DNA from: Desulfobacterales bacterium
Lineage (GTDB): Bacteria; Desulfobacterota; Desulfobacteria; Desulfobacterales; JADGBH01
Length of the DNA: 54,376 bases
Reading direction: 5' to 3'
Assembly (NCBI GenBank): GCA_015231595.1
Contig: JADGBH010000024.1
Coordinates: 1 to 54,376, forward strand
Shown: piece by piece, positions 25,244 through 34,441 of the stretch
How the letters are laid out: every line of letters begins with the position of its first letter
How positions within the stretch are numbered: position 1 is the stretch's first letter
Position numbers and translations under genes: made by a program
The notes under the pieces: generated by a model
The model's database searches: none
The model's input: the letters and a program-made list of their open reading frames with translations, nothing else
Told to the model about the DNA's origin: nothing

Positions 25244-26284
25244 GTGTTTGAAGTAATTCGTCCATCAATAATCGCGATAGATCCTATAACCTTTTGCCAA
25301 CTAAGATGTCCAGGATGTCCAAATACAGGTCGAGGAACTGCTCCATTAATGGGACATGGAAGATTAACATTTCAGAAATTTAAGGAATTGATTGATATTA
25401 ATCCAAATATTCAAACCATTGAGTTTGACTGTTTTGGAGAATTATTTCTTAATAAAGAGCTTTTGCTAATGATTGAATATGCTTTTAATAAAGGAATTTG
25501 TTCTACCTTAAGCACATCTAATTTTAATTATGTTAGACCTGATGTCCTTGAAGGACTTGTAAAATATGGAGTTAGATCGTTGGGTTGCGCTATAGATGGA
25601 GCTACCCCTGAAACCTATAAAATATATCGAAAACGGGGCAACTTTGATCAAGTTATGGCAAATATTAAGGAATTGGTTCGGTTAAAAAAATTATATAATT
25701 CTCAGTATCCGAAATTAACATGGCAGTTTGTAGTTTTTGGGCATAATGAGCATGAAATTCCTTTAGTTAAAAGTTTATCTGCTGAGTTAGGTATGAAAAT
25801 TTCTTTTAAAATGGCTTGGAATACGAATTATGCTCCGATTCGTAATAAAAAATTTGTAATGGATCAGCTTGGCTGGCTATCAACGAATCGTGAGGATTAT
25901 GAATCCGTCACAAATCAGCCTTATATGAATTCAGTCTGCCTTCAGTTATGGAGAGCTCCACGCATTAATTGGGATGGTAAAGTACTCGGTTGTTGCTGGA
26001 CTCAAACTGGTTTTAATGCAAATGTTTTTACAGACGGATATTTGAACGCTATTAATAATCCTCAAATTAAATATGCGAGAAAAATGTTGATGGGAAAATC
26101 AAAGCCTCGTGACGATATACAATGTTCAAGATGCCATATTTATAAATTGAAGCTCAAAACTGGAAAGTTTCTTACAACTAAGGAGCTTTTAAGTGTTCAA
26201 AATCCAAGCTGGTTTAGACTTGCCCGCAATTTCTATCAAAAATCGGGTTTGAGAAAAATATTAAATTTTCGGTCTTTAAAGTAA
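25244..26284 (+). CDS. Radical SAM/SPASM protein in a polysaccharide cluster
   Basis: The 346-residue protein has the radical-SAM cluster motif CxxxCxxC (FCQLRCPGCP near residues 14-23), a GELFLNKE segment, and a SPASM-like C-terminal cysteine set (CLQLW, LGCCWTQTG, IQCSRCHIYK). I use the GTG at 25244, preceded by TAAGGAAA. SPASM proteins bind extra Fe-S clusters and modify peptides or sugars. Here the neighbours are LPS core genes upstream and a glycosyltransferase/pyruvyltransferase and flippase downstream (13 nt gap), so a role in sugar modification is likelier than in peptide maturation. This is inference. Confidence 0.82.
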   Translation: MFEVIRPSIIAIDPITFCQLRCPGCPNTGRGTAPLMGHGRLTFQKFKELIDINPNIQTIEFDCFGELFLNKELLLMIEYAFNKGICSTLSTSNFNYVRPDVLEGLVKYGVRSLGCAIDGATPETYKIYRKRGNFDQVMANIKELVRLKKLYNSQYPKLTWQFVVFGHNEHEIPLVKSLSAELGMKISFKMAWNTNYAPIRNKKFVMDQLGWLSTNREDYESVTNQPYMNSVCLQLWRAPRINWDGKVLGCCWTQTGFNANVFTDGYLNAINNPQIKYARKMLMGKSKPRDDIQCSRCHIYKLKLKTGKFLTTKELLSVQNPSWFRLARNFYQKSGLRKILNFRSLK

Positions 26285-26297
26285 TCGTGATAATTTT

Positions 26298-28229
26298 ATG
26301 GATAGCATTAAAAATAAATTATTAAGAATAAAAGATCATATTCGATTAACAATATTTGATAACATTAAAAAAATATACAATTCAAAATCCTTATTAAACA
26401 ATCAGCATAATCAAGATAGAAAAATTCATATCGTTTATTTTTCGTGCGAACAGCATTTTAAATATATATTTTTATCCTTAAAAAGTATTGAAATGCTTTC
26501 ATTGCCTTTTATCGGAAAAATTTATCTATATTTTGATAAAAGATTTCCATTAAATAAATCTCAAAAAAAAGCTTTAAAAAATATTTGTCTTGATATTTCC
26601 ATAAGAAAAACAAAGCTTCCAATGAGTTGGGGAGGTGCGAAGCTTATTATAAATGAGCTTATAGCCTTTAAAGAAATTTCTATTGAAACTTACGCAAATG
26701 ATTATATAGCTAAAATTGATTCCGATGTTATAGTAATATCTGATAAAATCTTTAGAAAAGTTTTAGACTCATCGTGTCATATTATCGGCCAGTCCTATAC
26801 TAATCAGCTAGATTTTACTTATACACAAGGCGGCTGTTATTTTTTATCGGTTTCAACTGTTCCAGTTATTTTTGAAGAAAAAATTCAAAATATCGCAATA
26901 AAAACAGCTAAACAGACAAACAATCCTCTTTTCAATTGCCCTGAAGATTCTTTTATATACAACCTTGTAAAATTTAAAAATTTGTCTATCGGATTTGAAA
27001 CATATTTTCACCCAATGAATGATACAATTCTACCGAATAATTTAAATCAAGAATTTAGTATTATTCATTTTGAAAATCGAAAGAAAAAAATGATCAAATT
27101 CGGAGAACTTTTTTTTCAAAGTAAAGCTTTAGAATCAGTTTCAAAAATAGATACTGTTAAAACAGCTTATTCCTGTATGATATGGGGTGGATACGGATGG
27201 GGTAATGTCGGCGATGAATTAACATTAGATATAGCATTTAAAGAGCTTTCAAAAAGTTTTGATACATCATCAATATTTATACTTTCTCCTGCGCCCGAAT
27301 ATTCTAAATGGCTTTATCCCGAAAGGCAAATCATTCCTTTTGTACCGATAGACAAAGACTTAACTACAACGGAAATTTTAAATCTAAAAAATACGCCGTT
27401 ATGGGTGGATATTTTGTATAAATGTAAACTCCTTTTTCTTGTAGGTGGTGGCTATTTGACGGATCTTTTTAATATTAAAGCAAAATTACAGCCCATTGCT
27501 TTAGCCCAAAAATTTAATATTCCGATTAGAACTGCGCCAATAGGGATAGGGCCATTTAAAGCTAAAAATAATGAACATATAACCGCATATTTTCTACAAA
27601 ATTCTGATTTATGGGTAAGAGATGAAGATTCTCTTGAATTTGCCTATCAAAATGGCATATTCGCAAAACTCCAATGTGATGACGGTTTTAAAATAAAAGA
27701 TTTTTATCCAGAAATATTTAATGTTCTGAATAAAAAAAAGAAAAATAATGAAATTTTTAAGATCGGAGTTTGCATATTTAATCAGCATGGAGCAGATAAT
27801 TTTGCAAGTATAGAAAACTGGTGGGTTGATTTTTTTAAATTCATGCAAAATAAATCATTAGGTTTATTTTTTGAAGGGTTTTGCTTTCATACATCTTTAA
27901 ATCTTGATTTTTATACAATGATTAAGATATTTCAAAAGGCAGAGTTACCATTAAAAAATATTCTACCGCCTTTTATAGATTTTAGAGAAGCTCTTAAAAA
28001 TCTTATTAATTACGATATGATTATATCTTCGAGATTCCATGCTATAGTAACGGCCTCAACAATAGGAATGCAGAGTTTAGCAATAGCATCTGGAGAATAT
28101 TATATATCAAAAATGAAATCATCGTCAAACGTTAATCCCCAAATAACGCGTTTAATCATTCCTGAATTTACTTCCTATGATGAAATGGCTGAAATTGTTA
28201 TGGATTGGAAAATAAATAGTGCAAAATAG
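26298..28229 (+). CDS. Glycosyltransferase-like + polysaccharide pyruvyl transferase fusion
   Basis: In this 643-residue protein, residues about 40-270 resemble a nucleotide-sugar glycosyltransferase fold. It begins IHIVYFSCEQHF and has a DxD metal site, D141-S-D143, in KIDSDVIV. Residues about 291-610 match the polysaccharide pyruvyl transferase family (CMIWGGYGWGNVGDELTLD near 293-311, LFLVGGGYLTDLF, APIGIGPF, and SRFHAIVTASTIGMQSLA near the end). It would add a sugar and decorate it with a pyruvate ketal from PEP. No membrane segments are obvious. Its 3' end overlaps the flippase start by 11 nt, indicating tight coupling. Confidence 0.82.
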   Translation: MDSIKNKLLRIKDHIRLTIFDNIKKIYNSKSLLNNQHNQDRKIHIVYFSCEQHFKYIFLSLKSIEMLSLPFIGKIYLYFDKRFPLNKSQKKALKNICLDISIRKTKLPMSWGGAKLIINELIAFKEISIETYANDYIAKIDSDVIVISDKIFRKVLDSSCHIIGQSYTNQLDFTYTQGGCYFLSVSTVPVIFEEKIQNIAIKTAKQTNNPLFNCPEDSFIYNLVKFKNLSIGFETYFHPMNDTILPNNLNQEFSIIHFENRKKKMIKFGELFFQSKALESVSKIDTVKTAYSCMIWGGYGWGNVGDELTLDIAFKELSKSFDTSSIFILSPAPEYSKWLYPERQIIPFVPIDKDLTTTEILNLKNTPLWVDILYKCKLLFLVGGGYLTDLFNIKAKLQPIALAQKFNIPIRTAPIGIGPFKAKNNEHITAYFLQNSDLWVRDEDSLEFAYQNGIFAKLQCDDGFKIKDFYPEIFNVLNKKKKNNEIFKIGVCIFNQHGADNFASIENWWVDFFKFMQNKSLGLFFEGFCFHTSLNLDFYTMIKIFQKAELPLKNILPPFIDFREALKNLINYDMIISSRFHAIVTASTIGMQSLAIASGEYYISKMKSSSNVNPQITRLIIPEFTSYDEMAEIVMDWKINSAK

Positions 28230-29730
28230 TCGAGATATAAAATTCAATGATTTATTCAATTCTAAACATCTTGAATTAAAGAAAAAAACTGCAAGAAGCG
28301 CGGCCTTTGTTTTATTTGGAAGAGCCTGTGTTTATAGTTTAAGTTTCCTTGCTATGATTATTTTGGCTCGATTAATAAAGCCTGAAGATTTTGGCCTTGT
28401 AAATATGGCCTCAGTAGTGATTTTTTTTTTAGGTCTTATCGGAGACCTTGGACTTGCGACTGTTACCGTTCAAAAAAATACAATATCGCATGATTTAGTC
28501 ACGTCTTTGTTTTGGATTAATGTTAGTATCAATAGTTTTTGTTGCATTTTATGCGCAATAATTTCTCCTTATGTAGCATGGTTTTATAGCGATTTACGGT
28601 TGACAAGCATTACTTTAATTCTTGGAACTGTTTTTTTTATTAATGGACTCGGAGTTCAACATTTAGCACTTTTAAAAAGGCAAATGCGTTTCGGTATAGT
28701 AGTTGGAATTGAAATTTTAGCGACGGCATTAAGCTTAATAGCAGGGGTTTATTGTGCATTTATAGGCTTAGGGTATTGGGCTCTTGTGGTAAAGCAGCTA
28801 TCCTTACCCCTTTTTCAAACTATCGGAACATGGTTATTTTGTCCATTTAAGCCCGGTTTACCTTCAAAACATTACGAATTAAAATCAGTGTTAAGCTTTG
28901 GCGGCACTTTAACAATTTCAAACATAATTATACAAGCAGCAAGAAAGCTTGATACTATACTTATCGGAAAAAAGTTTGGAGCAGAACACGTCGGAATATA
29001 TTCTAAAGGATTTTCGTTTATTGTAATGCCTATAAGACAGATTAACCGACCTTTAAGTTCTGTTGTGATGTCAACATTAAGCAGACTTTGGGGAGATGAT
29101 GAAAAGTATAGACTCGCTTACATTAGAATAATGGAAAAAATAGCAATTATTACTATGCCAACTATAGCTATTTTAATTGCTTCATCCGATTGGGTAATAA
29201 ATATATTACTTGGGAAACAGTGGATAGCAGTTATCCCTTTGTTTAGAATTTTTGGTTTTCTTGCTTTACTGGAACCTATATCCATTTCAATTGGATGGCT
29301 TTTGATAACTCAAGGCAGATCAAAAGATTATTTTACATGGAGCATTATAAGTGCTACAATTGCTGTAACTGCCGTTCTAATTGGTGTTCAATGGGGAATA
29401 AAGGGAGTTGCTGTAAGCCTTACAATTGCTGGGATTTTTATTCGACAGCCTCTTGGTTTTTGGTTTGTTTCATTAAACAGCCCCATAAAGTTTAGGGATT
29501 TTTATTATATATCAATATTTTATGGTGGAATATCAATAGGATTATTATTGTTTCTTGTTAACATAAGACTTTTTTTTATGATAGAAAATCCAATAATCGG
29601 GATAGGAATAATATTTTTTTTTGGTTTAGTTTTTATATTTGCTATTCTTTTTTTACTTCCTTCTGGAAAAAAAGCTCTCATGGATTTTAGAGATATTCTT
29701 AAAATAATTATTAGTTCAAAAATTAATTAA
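28219..29730 (+). CDS. Polysaccharide/lipooligosaccharide flippase (MOP superfamily, WzxC-like)
   Basis: The 503-residue protein has about 12-14 hydrophobic helices and begins with the typical TARSAAFVLFGRACVYSLSFLAM helix, then ARLIKPEDFGLVNMASVVIFF and GDLGLATVTVQ. It belongs to the polysaccharide-export branch of the MOP flippases, which move lipid-linked sugars across the inner membrane. The start is a GTG at 28219, inside the end of the upstream gene, in a different frame. It probably ends the surface-polysaccharide transcript, with a hairpin at 29758-29799 following. Confidence 0.9.
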   Translation: MQNSRDIKFNDLFNSKHLELKKKTARSAAFVLFGRACVYSLSFLAMIILARLIKPEDFGLVNMASVVIFFLGLIGDLGLATVTVQKNTISHDLVTSLFWINVSINSFCCILCAIISPYVAWFYSDLRLTSITLILGTVFFINGLGVQHLALLKRQMRFGIVVGIEILATALSLIAGVYCAFIGLGYWALVVKQLSLPLFQTIGTWLFCPFKPGLPSKHYELKSVLSFGGTLTISNIIIQAARKLDTILIGKKFGAEHVGIYSKGFSFIVMPIRQINRPLSSVVMSTLSRLWGDDEKYRLAYIRIMEKIAIITMPTIAILIASSDWVINILLGKQWIAVIPLFRIFGFLALLEPISISIGWLLITQGRSKDYFTWSIISATIAVTAVLIGVQWGIKGVAVSLTIAGIFIRQPLGFWFVSLNSPIKFRDFYYISIFYGGISIGLLLFLVNIRLFFMIENPIIGIGIIFFFGLVFIFAILFLLPSGKKALMDFRDILKIIISSKIN

Positions 29731-29757
29731 TATAAAAGATAATAGCCTTAAATATGG

Positions 29758-29799
29758 CAAGGTGATACGGAGAATTTTTTATCCATCCGTTGCACCTTG
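29758..29799. terminator. Terminator hairpin between the flippase and catalase genes
   Basis: CAAGGTG-at-ACGGA (29758-29771) pairs with TCCGT-tg-CACCTTG (29786-29799) around an AT-rich loop. It is the only strong hairpin between two convergent genes and probably serves both. Confidence 0.6.
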
Positions 29800-29813
29800 T
29801 TAGTTATTGATGT

Positions 29814-31277
29814 CTATTCTTTTGTTACTTCACTGATAGGGATACCAAGCGATTTAGCTATACCTTTGCCATAATCTGGATCTGCTTTTAGGCAGTTACC
29901 AATATGACGAATTTGAATTTCTTTAGGAGCATCTCCAATAGATCGAGCAGTATTGGCGAATAGAACTTCTTGCTGCTCGGTACTCATCATTCTGAAAAGC
30001 ATTCCTGTCTGAGTGTAGTAATCTTCATCTTCACGATGATTCCAACGATCTGCTGTGCCTTCCAAACTAAGAGGAGGCTCGGCAAATTCAGGTTGCTGTT
30101 TCCACTCGTTGTAACTGTTAGGTTCATATCCAATAGTGCTGTCATGATTGCCATCAACTCGCATAGCCCCATCACGGTGGTAGCTATGGAAGGGACAACG
30201 TGCTTTATTAACAGGGATTAAGTGATGGTTCACACCTAGTCGATAACGTTGTGCATCTCCATATGAAAATAAACGTCCTTGTAACATTTTATCTGGCGAA
30301 AATCCTATACCTGGAACGATATTGGCTGGATTAAAGGCTGACTGCTCAACTTCCGCAAAATAGTTTTTAGGATTACGGTTTAGTTCAAGCACACCTACCT
30401 CGATCAATGGATAATCCTTGTGAAGCCATACTTTGGTAAGATCAAATGGGTTATAAGGACAGGTGGAAGCATCTTTTTCAGGCATTACTTGTATAAACAT
30501 AGTCCAACGAGGGAAATCGCCATTTTCTATGCTTTCATATAAGTCTCGCTGATGGCTCTCTCGGCATTTACCGATGACTTTTTCGGCTTCTTCATCTGTG
30601 AGATTCTTAATGCCCTGTTGAGTTTTGAAGTGAAATTTAACCCAGTAACGTTCGTTATTTGCATTAATCATACTAAAAGTATGACTTCCAAAACCGTTCA
30701 TATGGCGGTAGGTGGCAGGGATTCCACGGTCGCTCATGACGATAGTGACCTGGTGCAGAGCTTCTGGTAGTGATGTCCAGAAGTCCCAGTTATTCTTAGC
30801 GCTACGTAGGTTTGTGCGCGGGTCACGTTTGACGGCATGATTTAAATCAGGGAACTTTAGGGGATCACGCAGAAAAAAAACTGGCGTATTGTTTCCGACT
30901 AAATCCCAGTTTCCTTCTTCTGTATAAAATTTAATGGCAAATCCTCGGATATCTCTCTCAGCATCGGCTGCTCCACGTTCTCCAGCTACTGTTGAAAAAC
31001 GTGTAAAAATTTCAGTTTTATTTCCGATTTTGGAAAATATCTTTGCTTTAGTATAACTGGTAATATCGTGGGTAACTGTAAAAGTACCATAAGCGCCAGA
31101 ACCTTTGGCGTGCATGCGTCGTTCTGGGATAACCTCACGGTCAAAATGAGCTAGTTTTTCTAAAAACCAAACATCCTGTAGCAACATCGGGCCTCTGGAG
31201 CCTGCTGTCATCACGTTTTGATTGTCAGCGACAGGAGCTCCTGCATTGTTTGTCATTTTTCTATTTGTATCTTCCAT
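29814..31277 (-). CDS. kat: Monofunctional haem catalase (small-subunit type)
   Basis: The 487-residue protein has all catalase landmarks: active-site His56 in [20 protein letters not shown], Asn129 in [13 protein letters not shown], and the haem-ligand Tyr in [14 protein letters not shown] near residue 340. It dismutates hydrogen peroxide. G+C and codon use look higher than in the flanking LPS and PyrF genes, which hints at later acquisition. The start follows AAGGAGAA. For an anaerobe this is an oxidative-stress defence gene. No regulator gene is adjacent. Confidence 0.96.
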   Translation of the reverse strand: MEDTNRKMTNNAGAPVADNQNVMTAGSRGPMLLQDVWFLEKLAHFDREVIPERRMHAKGSGAYGTFTVTHDITSYTKAKIFSKIGNKTEIFTRFSTVAGERGAADAERDIRGFAIKFYTEEGNWDLVGNNTPVFFLRDPLKFPDLNHAVKRDPRTNLRSAKNNWDFWTSLPEALHQVTIVMSDRGIPATYRHMNGFGSHTFSMINANNERYWVKFHFKTQQGIKNLTDEEAEKVIGKCRESHQRDLYESIENGDFPRWTMFIQVMPEKDASTCPYNPFDLTKVWLHKDYPLIEVGVLELNRNPKNYFAEVEQSAFNPANIVPGIGFSPDKMLQGRLFSYGDAQRYRLGVNHHLIPVNKARCPFHSYHRDGAMRVDGNHDSTIGYEPNSYNEWKQQPEFAEPPLSLEGTADRWNHREDEDYYTQTGMLFRMMSTEQQEVLFANTARSIGDAPKEIQIRHIGNCLKADPDYGKGIAKSLGIPISEVTKE

Positions 31278-31643
31278 TATATTCTCCTTATTATAAATTT
31301 AGGGGTTTAGTTCCTATCGAACAAAAAAAAGATGCTTAGTTTTCTTGTAGCTTCGTTCTTGATACATTAACTTGTTGTTTCAGTTTGGCAATGAGGTCAA
31401 ATCTATTCATAAAGACACCAAATGTGGTTTTCATACCAGAAAAATCAATTGTATTGCAATGATTTTATTAAAAATCAGAAAGCTATAGAAGATTTAAGGA
31501 TTGACACTGTGGACATCCCCTCAAAAGATTTAAAGTTTGTCAAAATTATTTTATCATGTAGCTTATTGGCTTCATTTTCTGACAACTCAAAGTTAAAATC
31601 TTAGAGTGTTATTTTTAGGAAGATTCTGTTTTCCCTTCATCAT
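31278..31643. other. 366-nt region between catalase and DUF6122-like gene
   Basis: No convincing gene was found. On the minus strand a 24-codon frame (31336-31410, beginning MNRFDLIAKL) precedes the catalase, without a ribosome site. On the plus strand a 60-codon frame (31422-31604) also lacks a ribosome site. Composition varies along the stretch, and it could be eroded coding sequence. The catalase promoter must lie here, but I see no clear -35/-10 pair. Confidence 0.4.
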
Positions 31644-31958
31644 TTAAAAAAATCTCATCCAAACACAATCTAAAAAATCAAGTCCTATATGAACCAATAA
31701 ACCAATTCCAAGAATCCTTGATTTAGGAACAAAGGTTATCAATATATAAAGGCTGATCGCCACATAAGAGTGTAATGGATGAAATCCAATGCTGCATCTG
31801 TTGGGGTCATATATGGGATTGGCAATCAGGTGGTCCAAGTCAATTATCATCGTGAACATCATAATCATATATTTTTGAATCCATTTATCTTTGTATGCAA
31901 TACGGGATATGATTCCTGGAAGAAAAAAATGAAGGATGATATGTGTAATTGAACGCAT
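31644..31958 (-). CDS. Small integral membrane protein, DUF6122-like
   Basis: The 104-residue protein has about three to four hydrophobic segments and the conserved-looking motifs TMIIDLDHLIANPIYDPNRC and FHPLHSY in the middle. The pattern of metal-binding-type residues (DLDH, then HPLHS) in membrane segments resembles small membrane metal-dependent hydrolase-like proteins. I recognise it as close to the DUF6122 family, from memory rather than a search. It stands alone between the catalase and tRNA-Pro. Function unknown. Confidence 0.65.
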   Translation of the reverse strand: MRSITHIILHFFLPGIISRIAYKDKWIQKYMIMMFTMIIDLDHLIANPIYDPNRCSIGFHPLHSYVAISLYILITFVPKSRILGIGLLVHIGLDFLDCVWMRFF

Positions 31959-32037
31959 ATTATTTATATTAAAAATACATGAAGTGTCATTAATTGGTTA
32001 TTGGATTTGATAAGCAGAGAATAGGTATGGTTTTATC

Positions 32038-32060
32038 GGGACAACAAAAAATGTTGTCCC
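32038..32060 (-). terminator. Hairpin downstream of tRNA-Pro
   Basis: GGGACAAC (32038-32045) and GTTGTCCC (32053-32060) form an 8-bp perfect stem with a 7-nt loop, 70 nt downstream of the tRNA-Pro 3' end in its transcription direction. There is no clear U-tract after the stem, so termination efficiency is uncertain. Confidence 0.45.
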
Positions 32061-32129
32061 AACAAAAAAATTTCTATAGCTGATTTCAAGAATATTTCTA
32101 AATTACTGGATTTATTATTTTCTTTTTGA

Positions 32130-32203
32130 TCGGGGCGAGAAGATTTGAACTTCCGACCCCTTGAACCCCATTCAAGTGCGCTTCCAGGCTGCGCTACGCC
32201 CCG
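32130..32203 (-). tRNA. tRNA-Pro (anticodon GGG)
   Basis: The reverse strand reads CGGGGCG (acceptor, 32203-32197), D arm TAGCGCAGCCTGGAAGCGC, then the anticodon stem CTTGA/TCAAG around ATGGGGT with anticodon GGG. The T arm has TTCAAAT, followed by CGCCCCG and discriminator A at 32130. CCA is not encoded. It decodes CCC/CCT proline codons. Confidence 0.95.
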
Positions 32204-32236
32204 ATTAGCCTTACTTATCACTCATATATATATATG

Positions 32237-32971
32237 TCAAGAATTCACTTTAGTTTTTATTTTTTCTTCTATTTCTTTAGCTATTTTTAAAGCCGCTTCT
32301 TGAGGATCTTTAGCATCTCTAATTGGTCTTCCTATAACGATATAGTCAGATCCTCTTTCTATTGCATCAGAAGGTGTTATTATGCGATGTTGGTCGTCTT
32401 TTTTTATTTCTCCCCATAGAGGCCTAATACCTGGAGTTACAGCTATAAATTCTTTTCCAATATTATCTTTTATCATTTTTGATTCATAGCCAGAACATAT
32501 TACTCCAGCAAAGCCAGCTTCTTTTGCAGATTTAGCTTTTTTTAAAACAAGATGTGATAAATCCCAAAATTCTTCTTTATAGCCAGCGTGCTTAATATCA
32601 TCGGATGATATATTAGTAAGAACTGTAACTCCCAATATATTCACCTTTCCTTCACTCCCTTCAACCGCTGCTTCCAACATTTTTTGTGATTCCCCGCAGT
32701 GGACAGTTACAAAAGAAACATCAAAATTTTTGATGATGCTCATTGCTCGATGGACGGTAGTTGGAATATCGTGCAGTTTTAAATCCAAAAAAATTTTAAC
32801 TGAGCTTGTTTCTTTTATGTATTCAACAATTTTACGTCCACTTCGAATAAAAAGCTCAAGGCCAATTTTAAACATACCTACACAATCAGAAAGAATTAAA
32901 ACATATTTTTGAGCTTCTTCAAAAGAAGCAAGGTCTAAAGGAAATATTATATAATCTTTTGGTTGTTTCAT
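32237..32971 (-). CDS. pyrF: Orotidine 5'-phosphate decarboxylase
   Basis: The 244-residue TIM-barrel protein has the catalytic [11 protein letters not shown] segment (Asp/Lys/Asp pattern near residues 62-72), [15 protein letters not shown] near 185, and the phosphate-binding [13 protein letters not shown] near the C-terminus. It makes UMP from OMP in pyrimidine synthesis. The phosphofructokinase gene is just upstream on the same strand (33 nt), so the two may share a transcript, with no obvious functional link. Confidence 0.96.
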   Translation of the reverse strand: MKQPKDYIIFPLDLASFEEAQKYVLILSDCVGMFKIGLELFIRSGRKIVEYIKETSSVKIFLDLKLHDIPTTVHRAMSIIKNFDVSFVTVHCGESQKMLEAAVEGSEGKVNILGVTVLTNISSDDIKHAGYKEEFWDLSHLVLKKAKSAKEAGFAGVICSGYESKMIKDNIGKEFIAVTPGIRPLWGEIKKDDQHRIITPSDAIERGSDYIVIGRPIRDAKDPQEAALKIAKEIEEKIKTKVNS

Positions 32972-33004
32972 TTTTTTTAAAACCCTATCATACTAAGTTA
33001 TATA

Positions 33005-34348
33005 TTAATTTTTCATTAAAACTTGACCTGTTGCTTCAAGAACACTATGCCATAATTTACTATTCGGAGAAATTATTTTTCGTTTTCCAGCGGATAACTC
33101 TAAAGGTACATGGACAACTTGCTCATTGCAGTATCCTATAAGTAACTTAGTTTTACCAGCGATTCCTGCGTGAACTGCATCACGTCCTAAAAATCCACAA
33201 AAAACATGATCATTAGCATTAGCTGGAAGACTTCGAACCATATAGCTCGGATCTATATATTTAAGGTTTAATTCCATGCCTTTGCCTTTAAAATAACTAT
33301 TAATTTTATCTTTTAAAAAAAGTCCGATATCATGATGCTTGATGTTTCCAGAAGGGTCCTTTTCCCGAGCTCCTTCGAAAAATTTCTGTCCAGCGCCTTC
33401 TGCTACAATAATTACGGCATGTTTTCTATGATTTAAACGTTGCTCAAGTGTAGCTAAAAAGCCATTTGGGCCTTCGAGATCAAAATCAACTTCTGGGATA
33501 AGAACAAAATTAACATCCATCTGAGAAAGAGCAGCGGTTGCTGCAATAAAACCTGAATCTCTTCCCATGAGTTTTATAAGACCAACTCCATTGGGATAGC
33601 CTTCCGCTTCATTGTGTGCAGCCGTTATAGCTTTTGTTGCTATGTCAACAGCGGTATCAAATCCAAAAGACTTAGACACAAGATAAATATCATTGTCAAT
33701 TGTTTTAGGTATAGCAACAACTGATATTTTTAGACCTTTTGCGAGAATAGAGTCTGCTATTTTTGATGCAGCTTTTATAGTTCCATCTCCTCCGATCATG
33801 AACACTATTCCGATACTTTCACGTTCTAAACAATCAATAATTTCGTCTATATCTTGTTCTCCTCGAGATGAACCAAGAATTGTTCCGCCTCTTTCATGAA
33901 TACTTACCACTGTTTTTGGAGAAAGATCAACGAAACTATATCGATAGGAAGGAATAAATCCTTGAAGTCCGTATTTAATACCGTAAACTTTATTCACACC
34001 ATAGCCGTAATACAGTTCTAAAACAATGGCTCTAATTATATCGTTAAGACCAGGACAAAGGCCTCCGCAAGTTACAATAGCACATCTTAATTTGCTTGGA
34101 TCAAAATATATTTTTTTTCTTGGTCCAGCTATTTCAAAAGAAGCTGGTTGTTTACCTTCTTTCAGCAGTTTCATTATTTTATCAGGATCAATCTCAATTA
34201 AAACTCTTTTTGCTTCCGGAACAAATCTCGCGTCTCTGTTTACTAAATCCGATAAAGCAAAAGGAGAAGATATTTTTGGTTCTCCTAATTCTAAAATTTT
34301 TGTATCCTCTATATCTATTTGATCTGTATCAACATACTCATATTCCAT
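33005..34348 (-). CDS. ATP-dependent 6-phosphofructokinase, plant/spirochaete-type
   Basis: The 447-residue protein is longer than bacterial PfkA, with an N-terminal extension of about 80 residues. It has GGLCPGLNDIIR near residue 95, ILGSSRGEQD, MIGGDGTIKAA and AIPKTIDND. The combination GGDGT (Gly at the position equivalent to 104) with PKTIDND (Lys at 124) is the pattern of plant-type and Treponema TP0108-type enzymes, which use ATP. Those with GGDDS use pyrophosphate. It phosphorylates fructose-6-phosphate in glycolysis. The assignment of phosphoryl donor comes from this motif rule. Confidence 0.88.
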   Translation of the reverse strand: MEYEYVDTDQIDIEDTKILELGEPKISSPFALSDLVNRDARFVPEAKRVLIEIDPDKIMKLLKEGKQPASFEIAGPRKKIYFDPSKLRCAIVTCGGLCPGLNDIIRAIVLELYYGYGVNKVYGIKYGLQGFIPSYRYSFVDLSPKTVVSIHERGGTILGSSRGEQDIDEIIDCLERESIGIVFMIGGDGTIKAASKIADSILAKGLKISVVAIPKTIDNDIYLVSKSFGFDTAVDIATKAITAAHNEAEGYPNGVGLIKLMGRDSGFIAATAALSQMDVNFVLIPEVDFDLEGPNGFLATLEQRLNHRKHAVIIVAEGAGQKFFEGAREKDPSGNIKHHDIGLFLKDKINSYFKGKGMELNLKYIDPSYMVRSLPANANDHVFCGFLGRDAVHAGIAGKTKLLIGYCNEQVVHVPLELSAGKRKIISPNSKLWHSVLEATGQVLMKN

Positions 34349-34441
34349 AAAAACCCCCTCTTTAAAAAAAAATAGTTAAAAATTAAACACGAAAAATTAA
34401 TATCTAAACTGAATTCCTGCTTTCACGGGAATGAATTGTTT

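Noticed and set aside
31422..31604. 60-codon plus-strand frame upstream of the catalase
   Set aside because: No ribosome site, no domain, and compositionally like eroded or intergenic DNA.
32033..32221. 62-codon minus-strand frame beginning [19 protein letters not shown]
   Set aside because: It is a read-through of tRNA-Pro; the peptide [18 protein letters not shown] is a well-known artefact of tRNA genes.
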